Source: an uncultured Aquitalea sp. (GTDB lineage: Bacteria; Pseudomonadota; Gammaproteobacteria; Burkholderiales; Chromobacteriaceae). From it: 64,000 nucleotides of DNA. How positions within the stretch are numbered: position 1 is the stretch's first letter; each line of letters begins with the position of its first letter. The stretch covers positions 1 to 64,000 of the forward strand of contig NZ_CAMFLA010000007.1 of NCBI RefSeq assembly GCF_945957525.1, read 5' to 3'. Positions 34,158 to 45,796 of the stretch are shown here, piece by piece. The notes under the pieces were generated by a model. It worked only from the letters and a program-made list of their open reading frames with translations, made no database searches and had not been told where the DNA came from. Position numbers and translations under genes: made by a program.

Positions 34158-35108
34158 TCAGGCGAACACCTGCCGCCACCAGCGCGGCGTCCCCTCAGCC
34201 AACAGAAGGCCCGCCTCCGCCGTCAGATCAGCGATGAGGTCGTGATCCACCAGCGGCCGCGCGGCTTCGGCGGCATCCTGCCGCCCGGTGGGCGTCACCG
34301 CCAGCCCACCAGGCTGGCGGTGTAGGCGGAATTCCCCGCTGCACGACGGGCAGTAGAGCAAATCGCCGTCGCGCTTGCGGCGGGACACCGCCATGGTGGG
34401 GCCGCAGGACGGGCAGCGCTGCACCGGAATGCCCGGCTCGCTGTGGCCGACGATATGGCTCAGCCGGCCGGCCCGGCCCAAGGCGATAAAGCGCTCGCCC
34501 AGCGCCGCATCGAACTGGCTGCCCAGATGCTCGCCGATGATGTCCAGCGCCCGCGCCTCGGGCATGCCGGCGCGGTAGGGCCGGCTGCTGGTCATGGCGT
34601 CGTAGGCGTCGGCCAGACCGACAATGCGCGCGGTCTGCGGGATGTCCTCGCCGCGCAAGCCGGCCGGATAACCGCGCCCATCTGGGGTTTCGTGGTGCAT
34701 CAGCACCGCTTCCATGGCCAGCGCCGCCAGCGGATGCTCGGCCAGCAAGTCCGCCCCTACCCGCGGGTGGGTCTTGATGATGGCGTATTCCTCATCGCTC
34801 AACCGGTCGCGCTTGTTGAGGATGGCGTCTGGCACGCCTACCTTGCCCAGATCATGCAGAAAGCCGCCCAGCATGATTTTGCGCACCTCGGCAACCGGCA
34901 GACCGAGGTCTTCGGCCAACAGGCCGGCAAACCGCGACACCCGCCACAAATGACCGCCGGTGTAAGCATCGCGCGCCTCCACCATCATGGCCATGGCATA
35001 CAGACTTTTCAGTAAATCGATTTGCGCTTGCACGCTGCCCTCGCTGACATAAGGTTGGCCGAAGAGCGTCGTCGCGCTCTCGATCCGACATGGAGTGATG
35101 TTTTCCAA
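34158..35108 (-). CDS. HD-GYP phosphodiesterase with C-terminal zinc ribbon
   Basis: 316 residues from a TTG; no ATG occurs in a plausible place and a second TTG lies 33 bases upstream, so the start is uncertain. The HD-GYP domain (about 35-210) has EARDAYTGGHLWRVSRFAG, HDLGK, HHETPDGRGYP and DAYDAMTSSRPYR, so the metal and GYP motifs are intact and c-di-GMP hydrolysis is predicted. The C-terminal 85 residues hold two CPSC knuckles about 25 residues apart, a zinc-ribbon-like module. There is no receiver domain. One exact 13-mer copy sits near the N-terminus (LFGQP). Confidence 0.85.
   Translation of the reverse strand: MENITPCRIESATTLFGQPYVSEGSVQAQIDLLKSLYAMAMMVEARDAYTGGHLWRVSRFAGLLAEDLGLPVAEVRKIMLGGFLHDLGKVGVPDAILNKRDRLSDEEYAIIKTHPRVGADLLAEHPLAALAMEAVLMHHETPDGRGYPAGLRGEDIPQTARIVGLADAYDAMTSSRPYRAGMPEARALDIIGEHLGSQFDAALGERFIALGRAGRLSHIVGHSEPGIPVQRCPSCGPTMAVSRRKRDGDLLYCPSCSGEFRLHRQPGGLAVTPTGRQDAAEAARPLVDHDLIADLTAEAGLLLAEGTPRWWRQVFA
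35052..35064 (-). repeat. uptake-sequence-like 13-mer, copy 6 (exact)
   Basis: The + strand reads AGGTTGGCCGAAG, close to the start of the HD-GYP gene, in a variable N-terminal stretch. Confidence 0.85.
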
Positions 35109-35209
35109 TTTAGTCGTCCGGCGCGCTCCGCGCTTACGCAACGGCGGCGTTTTTGTGCCGCAGGCTGGAAAAGCTTACAATTCAGGGCATTGTTGAAAGA
35201 AAGACCTTC

Positions 35210-36226
35210 ATGTCCACTACCCTAGACGCCCTGCTCGAGGCGGCCGCGCAACGCCGCGCCGGCCTGTTTGAACGCCTCGCCGCCGAGGAAACCGATTCCT
35301 ACCGTCTGTTCCACGGCAGCGTGGAAGGCCTGCCCGGCCTCACCGTGGACCGCTACGGCCCGCTGATGCTGGTGCAAAGCTTCCATGCCGCCCTGTCCGC
35401 CGACGAGCTGGCCGTCGTCACCGCTTTCTGCCGTCGCCACCTGCCCGAAGCCAGCGTGGTGTACAACGACCGCAGCGAAAGCAACTCCCGCGTCGGCAAC
35501 GCCCTGTCGCTGGCCGAACAGGCCGAAGCGGAGCAGGATCACATCGCCCGCGAGCTGGGCATCCGCTACCACATCCGCGCCCGCCATCGCGGCCAGGACC
35601 CGTGGCTGTTCCTCGACCTGCGCGCCGGCCGCCGCCGCGTGAAGGAGCTGGCCGCCGGCAAGAGCGTGCTGAACCTGTTTGCCTACACCTGCGGCATCGG
35701 CCTTGCCGCCGCCAAGGGCGGCGCGCAGTTCGTGCAGAACATCGACTTTGCCGAGTCCAGCCTGTCGGTGGGCCGCGCCAACGCCAAGCTCAACGAGCTG
35801 GCCACCCGCCCGCGCTGCGTGCAGAGCGATGTGTTCGCCGCGCTGCGCCAGCTGTCCGGCATTGGCCAGCCCAAGATGGTGCGCGGCCGCAAAATGCCGC
35901 CCTTCCCCACGCTGGAAGCGCGCCAGTTCGACCTGGTATTCCTTGATCCGCCGCGTTACGCCAAGAGCCCCTTCGGCGTGGTGGATCTCATCAACGACTA
36001 CCAGGCGCTGTTCAAGCCCGCTTTGCTCACCACCGCGCCGGGCGGCACGCTGATCTGCTGCAACAATGTGGCGCAGGTGGACGCCGAGGCCTGGCTGGAG
36101 TCGCTGCAACGCTGTGCGGAAAAAGCCGGCCGCCCGATTCGCGCCGTGCGCTGGATCACCCCGGACGAGGACTTCCCCACCCCCGACGGCAAGCATCCGC
36201 TGAAAATCGTCGAACTGGACGTCTGA
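35210..36226 (+). CDS. class I SAM-dependent rRNA methyltransferase, RlmI-like
   Basis: 338 residues. The C-terminal Rossmann domain has motif I NLFAYTCGIGLAAAKGGA, NIDFAESSLSVGRANAKLN, and LVFLDPPRYAKSPFG, the DPP motif characteristic of RlmI/RlmKL-like RNA cytosine or guanine methyltransferases. The N-terminal part carries LPGLTVDRYGPLMLVQ. The PUA domain found at the start of RlmI is not obvious. The nucleotide target is unknown. The chosen ATG follows a weak GAAAGA site. Confidence 0.82.
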   Translation: MSTTLDALLEAAAQRRAGLFERLAAEETDSYRLFHGSVEGLPGLTVDRYGPLMLVQSFHAALSADELAVVTAFCRRHLPEASVVYNDRSESNSRVGNALSLAEQAEAEQDHIARELGIRYHIRARHRGQDPWLFLDLRAGRRRVKELAAGKSVLNLFAYTCGIGLAAAKGGAQFVQNIDFAESSLSVGRANAKLNELATRPRCVQSDVFAALRQLSGIGQPKMVRGRKMPPFPTLEARQFDLVFLDPPRYAKSPFGVVDLINDYQALFKPALLTTAPGGTLICCNNVAQVDAEAWLESLQRCAEKAGRPIRAVRWITPDEDFPTPDGKHPLKIVELDV

Positions 36227-36407
36227 CCCAGTCCAGCGCCTGTCCCGCCCCTCGCGGATCATCAACAGGCGCAGACCCGGCCGCCCCGGGATGCCTGACC
36301 TCCAGATAGCGCGCATTGGCGCGGCATCATGGCAACAGGCTCCCGGGGCGCTTTTGTCTTTCACGATCTGGTCTATCATCCAGACACCGCCTTGCAGGAA
36401 GCCCGAC

Positions 36408-36602
36408 ATGAGCGAAACCCCATCAGCCCCCGCCCTCAAGCCTTGCCCCAAATGCGGCTCGCCCGCCCTGCTGATCAAGGCCGGCTCCCGCCGCTTGTGG
36501 GTGCAGTGCAGCCGCTACCCGGACAATGGCAATTGCAGCGCCATCGGCGCACAGGCCGACAATAAAAAAGAAGCCATCCACAACTGGAACAATAAACGCT
36601 GA
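36408..36602 (+). CDS. small Lar-like zinc-ribbon protein
   Basis: 64 residues. The CPKCGSPALLI knuckle, a second Cys pair (VQCSRYPDNGNCSA) and the terminal EAIHNWNNKR recall Lar/restriction-alleviation-type zinc ribbons, common in phages but also chromosomal. AGGA lies 8 bases before the ATG. No phage genes are near. Function unknown. Confidence 0.7.
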   Translation: MSETPSAPALKPCPKCGSPALLIKAGSRRLWVQCSRYPDNGNCSAIGAQADNKKEAIHNWNNKR

Positions 36603-36745
36603 AGAGCACGCCCGCGAACGACTGTCCGGGCACGAGCATACGACGAGCGCGCATGAGCATTTTGAATACCGGCTTTCATAGCGCTTCACCCTGGCGCAAC
36701 AGCCCGAATCCCTGCGCTGCCCACGCTGGCAAGGCCGGAGCCCGC

Positions 36746-36758
36746 CTTCGGCCAACCT
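36746..36758 (+). repeat. uptake-sequence-like 13-mer, copy 7 (exact)
   Basis: Intergenic copy, CTTCGGCCAACCT, in the 270-bp gap before the ABC exporter. Only a weak GGCCG/CGGCC pair lies beside it. Confidence 0.85.
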
Positions 36759-36872
36759 TCTCGCCGGCATTCCTACGTGACATTCCGCAATTGCTAAGCC
36801 CACCGGTTTCGGGCTATCGTCATCACCCCATACAACCTCGACGGGTCACAAGCCCGGCAAAGGACGATCTTT

Positions 36873-38732
36873 ATGTTTTCCTGGTTTGAAAAACGGGTGG
36901 AGGTCTACCCGGACTCCCCGCCCGAGCAGCCCCCCAAGGGCTTCTTCCCCTTCATCTGGTCCGCCACGCGCGGCATGCGCCCCTTCATCCTGGGCATGAC
37001 CCTGCTGACCGCCTGCATCGGCGCGTTCGAAGCCATGCTGTTTTCCATGCTGGGCTCCATCGTGGACTGGCTGAGCCGCACCGCGCCGGACAAGCTGTGG
37101 ACGCAGGAACGCGAACACCTGCTGTTGCTGGGCGGCATCCTGCTGGCCAGCCCCTTGTTGATCGCGCTGCAGGCGCTGTTCAAGTACCAGAGCCTGTTCG
37201 GCAACTTCCCCATGCGGCTGCGCTGGAATTTCCACCGCCATCTGCTGGGCCAGAGCATGAGCTTCTATCAGGACGAATTCGCCGGCCGCGTGGCCGCCAA
37301 GGTGATGCAAAGCTCGCTGGCGGTGCGCGACACGGTGATGATCATGACCGACATCCTGGTGTTCGTCGTGATCTACTTCGTCACCATGGCCGCCGTGGTG
37401 GGCAGCTTCGACCGCTGGCTGCTGTTGCCCTTCCTCGGCTGGGTGTTGCTGTACATGCTGACGCTGAAGTTCTTCGTACCGCGCCTGGGCAAGGCGTCCA
37501 GCCGTCAGGCCGACGCGCGTTCGCTGATGACCGGCCGCATCACCGACGCCTACACCAATATCGCCACGGTGAAGCTGTTTTCCCATGGCCAGCGCGAAGC
37601 CCGCTTCGCCCGCGGCGCGATGGAAGAGTTCATGCGCACCGTGCACGGGCAGATGCGTCTGGTCAGCGGTTTTGAAATCGCCAACCACATCCTGAGCATG
37701 CTGCTGATCGCCAGCACCGCCGGCGCCACGCTGTGGCTGTGGACGCGCGGCGAGGTGGGCGTGGGCGCGGTGGCAGCCGCCACGGCGATGGCGTTGCGCC
37801 TCAACGGCGTGTCGCACTGGATCATGTGGGAAATGTCCAGCCTGTTTGAAAACATCGGCACAGTACAGGACGGTATCACTACCCTGTCGCGGCCGGTGGC
37901 CGTGACCGATGCGCCGGATGCCGGCGCGCTGCGGGTAACGCGCGGCGAAGTGCGCTTCGACAAGGTGCGCTTCACCTATGGCGGCGAGCGCACGGTCATC
38001 GACGACCTCAGCCTGACAATCCGCCCTGGCGAGAAAATCGGTCTGGTTGGCCGAAGCGGCGCGGGCAAGTCCACCATCGTCAATCTGCTGCTGCGTTTTT
38101 ATGATCTGGACGGCGGCCGTATTCTGGTGGATGGACAGGACATTGCCGGCGTCACGCAGGACAGCCTGCGCGCCCAGATAGGCATGGTGACGCAGGATAC
38201 CTCCCTGCTGCATCGCTCGGTGCGGGACAACCTGCTGTACGGCCGGCCCGATGCGAGCGACGAAGACATGATCCACGCCGCGCGTCGCGCCGAGGCTTAC
38301 GACTTCATCCAGTCGCTGACCGACCCCAAGGGCCGCAAGGGTTTTGACGCCCATGTGGGCGAGCGCGGCGTGAAGCTGTCCGGCGGCCAGCGCCAGCGCG
38401 TGGCCATTGCCCGGGTCATGCTGAAAGACGCGCCCATTCTGTTGCTGGATGAAGCCACCAGCGCGCTGGACTCTGAAGCGGAGGCCGCCATCCAGAGCAG
38501 CCTATACCGGTTGATGGAAGGCAAGACCGTGGTAGCCATCGCCCACCGTCTGTCCACCATTGCCGCCATGGACCGGCTGATCGTGCTGGACCAGGGCCGC
38601 ATCGTGGAGGAAGGCGATCACGCCAGCCTGCTGGCCAAGGGGGGGCTGTATGCCCGGCTGTGGGCGCACCAGAGCGGAGGCTTCCTGGGAGAGGACGCCG
38701 GCGATGAGGCGGAACCCGCGCTGGCGGGGTAA
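36873..38732 (+). CDS. ABC-type exporter, fused membrane and ATPase domains
   Basis: 619-residue half-transporter of the MsbA/multidrug type. Six membrane helices span about 40-330. The ATPase domain (about 350-600) has Walker A GRSGAGKST, signature LSGGQRQRVA, Walker B ILLLDEATSALD and the H-loop IAHRLST. The substrate cannot be assigned. AGGAC precedes the ATG. It appears monocistronic, bounded by a strong terminator. A one-mismatch 13-mer copy overlaps the Walker A codons. Confidence 0.92.
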   Translation: MFSWFEKRVEVYPDSPPEQPPKGFFPFIWSATRGMRPFILGMTLLTACIGAFEAMLFSMLGSIVDWLSRTAPDKLWTQEREHLLLLGGILLASPLLIALQALFKYQSLFGNFPMRLRWNFHRHLLGQSMSFYQDEFAGRVAAKVMQSSLAVRDTVMIMTDILVFVVIYFVTMAAVVGSFDRWLLLPFLGWVLLYMLTLKFFVPRLGKASSRQADARSLMTGRITDAYTNIATVKLFSHGQREARFARGAMEEFMRTVHGQMRLVSGFEIANHILSMLLIASTAGATLWLWTRGEVGVGAVAAATAMALRLNGVSHWIMWEMSSLFENIGTVQDGITTLSRPVAVTDAPDAGALRVTRGEVRFDKVRFTYGGERTVIDDLSLTIRPGEKIGLVGRSGAGKSTIVNLLLRFYDLDGGRILVDGQDIAGVTQDSLRAQIGMVTQDTSLLHRSVRDNLLYGRPDASDEDMIHAARRAEAYDFIQSLTDPKGRKGFDAHVGERGVKLSGGQRQRVAIARVMLKDAPILLLDEATSALDSEAEAAIQSSLYRLMEGKTVVAIAHRLSTIAAMDRLIVLDQGRIVEEGDHASLLAKGGLYARLWAHQSGGFLGEDAGDEAEPALAG

Positions 38733-38770
38733 CGCCGTCAAGCGTCGCGCAAGGTATCGCCACAATGAAA

Positions 38771-38795
38771 AACCCGCCGGAAGGCGGGTTTTTTT
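38771..38795. terminator. bidirectional intrinsic terminator
   Basis: AACCCGCC-GGAA-GGCGGGTT followed by T residues on the + strand and preceded by A residues, so it serves both the ABC gene and the converging YdcH gene. Confidence 0.92.
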
Positions 38796-38808
38796 GCTTG
38801 CCGTCCGC

Positions 38809-39024
38809 TCAGGCGGCGGCTTTTTTCAGAATGGTGTACAGCTCGTCTTTCAGCTTCAGTTTTTCTTTCTTCAGCACTTCCACTTCTTGCTGGGTAGCCA
38901 GTTCGATCGAAGACTCGATGTTCTTGATCTTCTGGTCCAACTCGTTGTGCTTGTTGAAAATGCGGCTGAAGTGGTCGTCTTCGGTTTTCAGCTTGCTGAT
39001 CAGGTCGCGGAATTCGGGAAACAT
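38809..39024 (-). CDS. YdcH-family (DUF465) small coiled-coil protein
   Basis: 71 residues, almost entirely helical and charged (LISKLKTEDDHFSRIFNKHNELDQKIKNIE), matching the YdcH family. AAGGAG lies 7 bases before the ATG. The function of the family is unknown. It is monocistronic. The 259-bp gap upstream, toward the diguanylate cyclase gene, is AT-richer but shows no gene. Confidence 0.9.
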   Translation of the reverse strand: MFPEFRDLISKLKTEDDHFSRIFNKHNELDQKIKNIESSIELATQQEVEVLKKEKLKLKDELYTILKKAAA

Positions 39025-39283
39025 CGGGTTCTCCTTGGTGGGTGGGGCCGGCTCATGCCATCCGGCTACGATTTCATCGTAGCGCCGCCATCAACCAGGG
39101 TTGTTGATCTGGCTCAGATACGAGCCGCACGTAGCGGTTGCAAGAATCGGCGCTTTGATCTTAAATCATCATATTCTTTCAGAATAAACCGTAACTTTCT
39201 TATGGCAAGCTTTCACAATGACTTGCCCGCTCTACTCTCTGTCGCATCACGCAACACCCTCAAGCCGGACAAGGAGATGAGCA

Positions 39284-40348
39284 ATGACTTTGTTTGACGC
39301 CGGCGACGCCGACTTCCAGCAGCAATCCTTGCTGGAATTGCGCCCCATCTCGGTCTGGACGCAGTTGTTTGGCGTAGCTTGCTGGCTGGCTTCGCTGGTG
39401 ATCAGCCCCACCGGCTTCCACTTTCCGCTGGCATGGGCCGCCGCCCTGACGGGCTGGATGCTGCTGGGAACGCTGTTGTCGCAATGCGCACGTCAGCTCT
39501 GGCAGATGACGCTGGGCATCCTGCTCAACATCACCGCGCTGGCCACGGCTTTCCGTCTGTGCAGCCTGGCGACCACCGATCTTGTCGCACTGCTCTTGCC
39601 CATTGCCGTCTGCATCACGCTCACCATGGCGCCGGTGTTCAACAACACCCTGCCGTTTCTCTGCGGGTCGGCAATGGTATGGGGCATCCTGGATCACGAC
39701 GTTCTCACCCGCACCCGCATCCACGGCGGGCCCAACTGGATTCTGCTCTTGATTGCCGCCGCCATGTTGTCGGGGCTGATCCTGCAATTGCTGTTCCGCC
39801 GCTTGCGGCTCAACGGCTACCGCCTGCGCGCCGAGCTGCAAGAGCTGGCGTATCAGGACCCACTGACCGGCATCGACAACCGGCGCAGCCTGCTGGAAAA
39901 ACTGCAGGCGCAGTATCTGCGCGCCCCAGGCCACTTCCTGATGCTGGATGTAGACGATTTCAAGCAAATCAATGATCAATTCGGCCACGAAAGCGGTGAT
40001 CTGGCGCTGCAGGAAGTGGCCGCCGTTCTCAACGGCCATCCCGCCGCCGCGCTATGCGGACGGCTGGGCGGCGAGGAGTTCGGCCTGTTTATCGCCGAAA
40101 GCGATCCGCTGCGGGTGGCGGCAGCCGCCAAGGACATCATCCGCCAGGTAAACGCCTGCAAAGTGGGCAGCCAGTCGCTGGGCATCAGCATCGGCGCAGC
40201 CTGGCTGGACAGCCGCACCGGCCTAGCCGCCTCGCTCAAACGGGCCGACGCCGCGCTGTACGAAGCCAAGCGCTCCGGCAAGAACCGCATGGTGCTGGCC
40301 CTGCGCCACTCGCCGCAAGAGGTTCGCGCCCACCGCCGCGCCAACTGA
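39284..40348 (+). CDS. membrane diguanylate cyclase
   Basis: 354 residues. Five or six N-terminal membrane helices (about 25-180) lead into a GGDEF domain (about 185-345) with DPLTGIDNRRSL, LDVDDFKQINDQFGHESGD and the active-site GGEEF. Unlike the other two cyclases in the window, no RxxD inhibitory site precedes it (HPAAALCGRL instead), so product feedback is probably lost. AAGGAG lies 8 bases before the ATG. Confidence 0.9.
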   Translation: MTLFDAGDADFQQQSLLELRPISVWTQLFGVACWLASLVISPTGFHFPLAWAAALTGWMLLGTLLSQCARQLWQMTLGILLNITALATAFRLCSLATTDLVALLLPIAVCITLTMAPVFNNTLPFLCGSAMVWGILDHDVLTRTRIHGGPNWILLLIAAAMLSGLILQLLFRRLRLNGYRLRAELQELAYQDPLTGIDNRRSLLEKLQAQYLRAPGHFLMLDVDDFKQINDQFGHESGDLALQEVAAVLNGHPAAALCGRLGGEEFGLFIAESDPLRVAAAAKDIIRQVNACKVGSQSLGISIGAAWLDSRTGLAASLKRADAALYEAKRSGKNRMVLALRHSPQEVRAHRRAN

Positions 40349-40360
40349 GGCCGGCATGAA

Positions 40361-40387
40361 AAAAGGGCCGCGCAATGCGGCCCTTTT
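40361..40387. terminator. bidirectional intrinsic terminator
   Basis: AAAAGGGCCGC-GCAAT-GCGGCCCTTTT between the converging cyclase and metH genes; an 11-bp perfect stem with A/T ends on both sides. Confidence 0.92.
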
Positions 40388-40406
40388 CGGTCTTCGGCAA
40401 CCTGGA

Positions 40407-44120
<3,714 letters not shown>

Positions 44121-44239
44121 GATAGGCGAGCTGGTTTCGTCTAAAACGGAGAATGGCATATGCCATGCGCAGTCGGCCATATTACCATTGGGCGTGGCAC
44201 CGCCAGACACATAACGTAAGAAGAAGAGAGAACAAGCTT

Positions 44240-45004
44240 ATGGTTCGCCCCTATAAAGCCGTCGTCATCCTGCTGTCGGGGATGGGCATGACGATAGGCG
44301 CAAGCGCCGCAGGCGCGTTGCGGATAGGCGTTTCCGATTCGGATGCGCCGCCCATCGTCATCCTCTCGCCGGACAATCAGTTGCTGCAGCCCAGCCTGAC
44401 CAAAAACCTGCTGGACCCGCTGGCCGCGGAACTGGGCATGAAGCCGGCGTACACCGTCATTGCCCGCAAGCGCATCGAAAACGCGCTGGAAACCGGCAAG
44501 GTGGACATCATCTGCAACGCCAATCCGGAGTGGTACGCCAACGCGTCCCGCTTGGGCTGGACGCGGGAGTTCTATCCGCAGATCGAGCGTGTCATCTCCC
44601 TCAAGGACGTGGCGGACATCCGTCAAGTGGACGATATGGCAGGCCGTCGCATCGGCACCATCCGCGGTTACAGCTATCCGGGGCTGGAGCATTTGTGGGC
44701 CGCCGGCCGCACCGCCCGGGTGGATGAGTCGCGACTTGATTTTCTGGTCAAGTCGCTGCAAAAACATCTGACCGATGTCGCCATCTCCTCAGAGCTGGAA
44801 GTGGCCTGGTGGGCCAAGTCCAACCCGCAGGAAGCCAAGCTACTGAAACAGCACCCGGTTACCATCAGCTACATGCCCACCATGTGCGCGGTCTCCCCGC
44901 ACTCCACGGTAAGCGTGGAGCGACTGAATCAGGGCATAGAGGCGCTGAAGCGCTCCGGCAAGATCAATGCGGTATTGAAGAGCTATGCCTGGCAGGCGGA
45001 GTAA
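44240..45004 (+). CDS. periplasmic substrate-binding protein, family 3 type
   Basis: 254 residues with a signal peptide (about 1-26, ending ASAAGA) and a bilobed binding-protein fold (RKRIENALETGKVDIICNANPEWY; AGRRIGTIRGYSYPGLEHL; LTDVAISSELEVAWWAK). No transporter genes adjoin it, so it is an orphan like the one at 24 kb, to which it is only distantly similar. The ATG has GAAGAGAGA upstream. It is divergent from metH. Confidence 0.78.
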   Translation: MVRPYKAVVILLSGMGMTIGASAAGALRIGVSDSDAPPIVILSPDNQLLQPSLTKNLLDPLAAELGMKPAYTVIARKRIENALETGKVDIICNANPEWYANASRLGWTREFYPQIERVISLKDVADIRQVDDMAGRRIGTIRGYSYPGLEHLWAAGRTARVDESRLDFLVKSLQKHLTDVAISSELEVAWWAKSNPQEAKLLKQHPVTISYMPTMCAVSPHSTVSVERLNQGIEALKRSGKINAVLKSYAWQAE

Positions 45005-45140
45005 GCGCGGCTGACCAACCCCGGATGCTGCGTTGCGCCGCCGGAACGTACCTCGCGTACGGCCTGCCTCGGCGCGCCTTGCTTCAGCCGCGAAACTGAT
45101 TCTGCTTAGCCGCGCAGGGACCCGCCGACTGGCAACCGCC

Positions 45141-45185
45141 GGTTTCACGTGGAACCACCAGTACGCAAAGCCAACAGTTTCACGT
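45141..45185. promoter_or_regulatory. two ParB-site-like words
   Basis: GGTTTCACGTGGAACC (45141-45156) differs at one core position from the bacterial parS core GTTTCACGTGAAAC. A second GTTTCACGT follows at 45177-45185. They lie in the 225-bp gap before yqiA. Most parS sites cluster near the origin, and nothing else here marks an origin. Confidence 0.35.
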
Positions 45186-45191
45186 CAAGAC

Positions 45192-45224
45192 AAAAAAGGG
45201 CAAACTGCGGTTTTGCCCTTTTTT
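45192..45224. terminator. strong hairpin abutting the yqiA start
   Basis: A 13-bp stem, AAAAAAGGGCAAA with TTTGCCCTTTTTT, has all features of an intrinsic terminator. It ends only 5 bases before the yqiA ATG, which leaves no room for a ribosome-binding site. It could end the upstream gene or control yqiA. Confidence 0.85.
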
Positions 45225-45229
45225 CCATC

Positions 45230-45796
45230 ATGCACATTGTCTATCTGCACGGCTTCAATTCCGGCCCCAAGTCGCTGAAAGCGCATGAAACGGCGGACTA
45301 TCTGCGCCGCCATCATCCCGACTGCGAGTTCCATTGCCCTCAACTGTCGCCGCATCCGGCAGAAGCAGCGCATCAGGCGGAAACCCTGCTGCAAGGTTTG
45401 CCGAAGGACACACTGTTGATCGGCAGCTCGCTGGGCGGGTTTTACGCAACTCATCTGGCGGAGAAACTGGGTCTGCGCGCCGCGCTGATCAACCCGGCGG
45501 TCACGCCGCATGCCGATCTGTCGCGTTTTCTTGGCCCGCAAGTCAACCCCTATACCGGCGAAGCCTACACACTGAGCGAAGCGGACATGGCCGCACTGAT
45601 GGCCTTGCGCGTCAGCCACCCGTCAGCACGGCGCTACTGGCTGTACCTGGGCACCCGCGACGAGGTGCTGGACTGGAAAGCCGCCGCCCGCCACTACCGC
45701 AACAACCACCAGACGGTATTCAACGGCGACGATCACCGCCTTGCCCGCTGGCCGGAATGCCTGCCCGGCCTCATGGCGTGGGCGACGGCAGCCTGA
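45230..45796 (+). CDS. yqiA: YqiA-type esterase
   Basis: 188-residue alpha/beta hydrolase of the YqiA/YcfP family. It begins MHIVYLHGFNSGPKSLKAHE, with the nucleophile elbow GSSLGG (Ser in LIGSSLGGFYA), GTRDEVLDW for the Asp region and GDDHR for the His. The start is fixed by the conserved YLHGFNS beginning. Directly upstream is a terminator-like hairpin rather than a Shine-Dalgarno sequence. The last 26 bp overlap the end of hnoK. Confidence 0.88.
   Translation: MHIVYLHGFNSGPKSLKAHETADYLRRHHPDCEFHCPQLSPHPAEAAHQAETLLQGLPKDTLLIGSSLGGFYATHLAEKLGLRAALINPAVTPHADLSRFLGPQVNPYTGEAYTLSEADMAALMALRVSHPSARRYWLYLGTRDEVLDWKAAARHYRNNHQTVFNGDDHRLARWPECLPGLMAWATAA

Noticed and set aside
40391-40403. CTTCGGCAACCT as another copy of the dispersed 13-mer
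   Set aside because: One base is deleted; a length change is not expected for an uptake word, so it was not counted.
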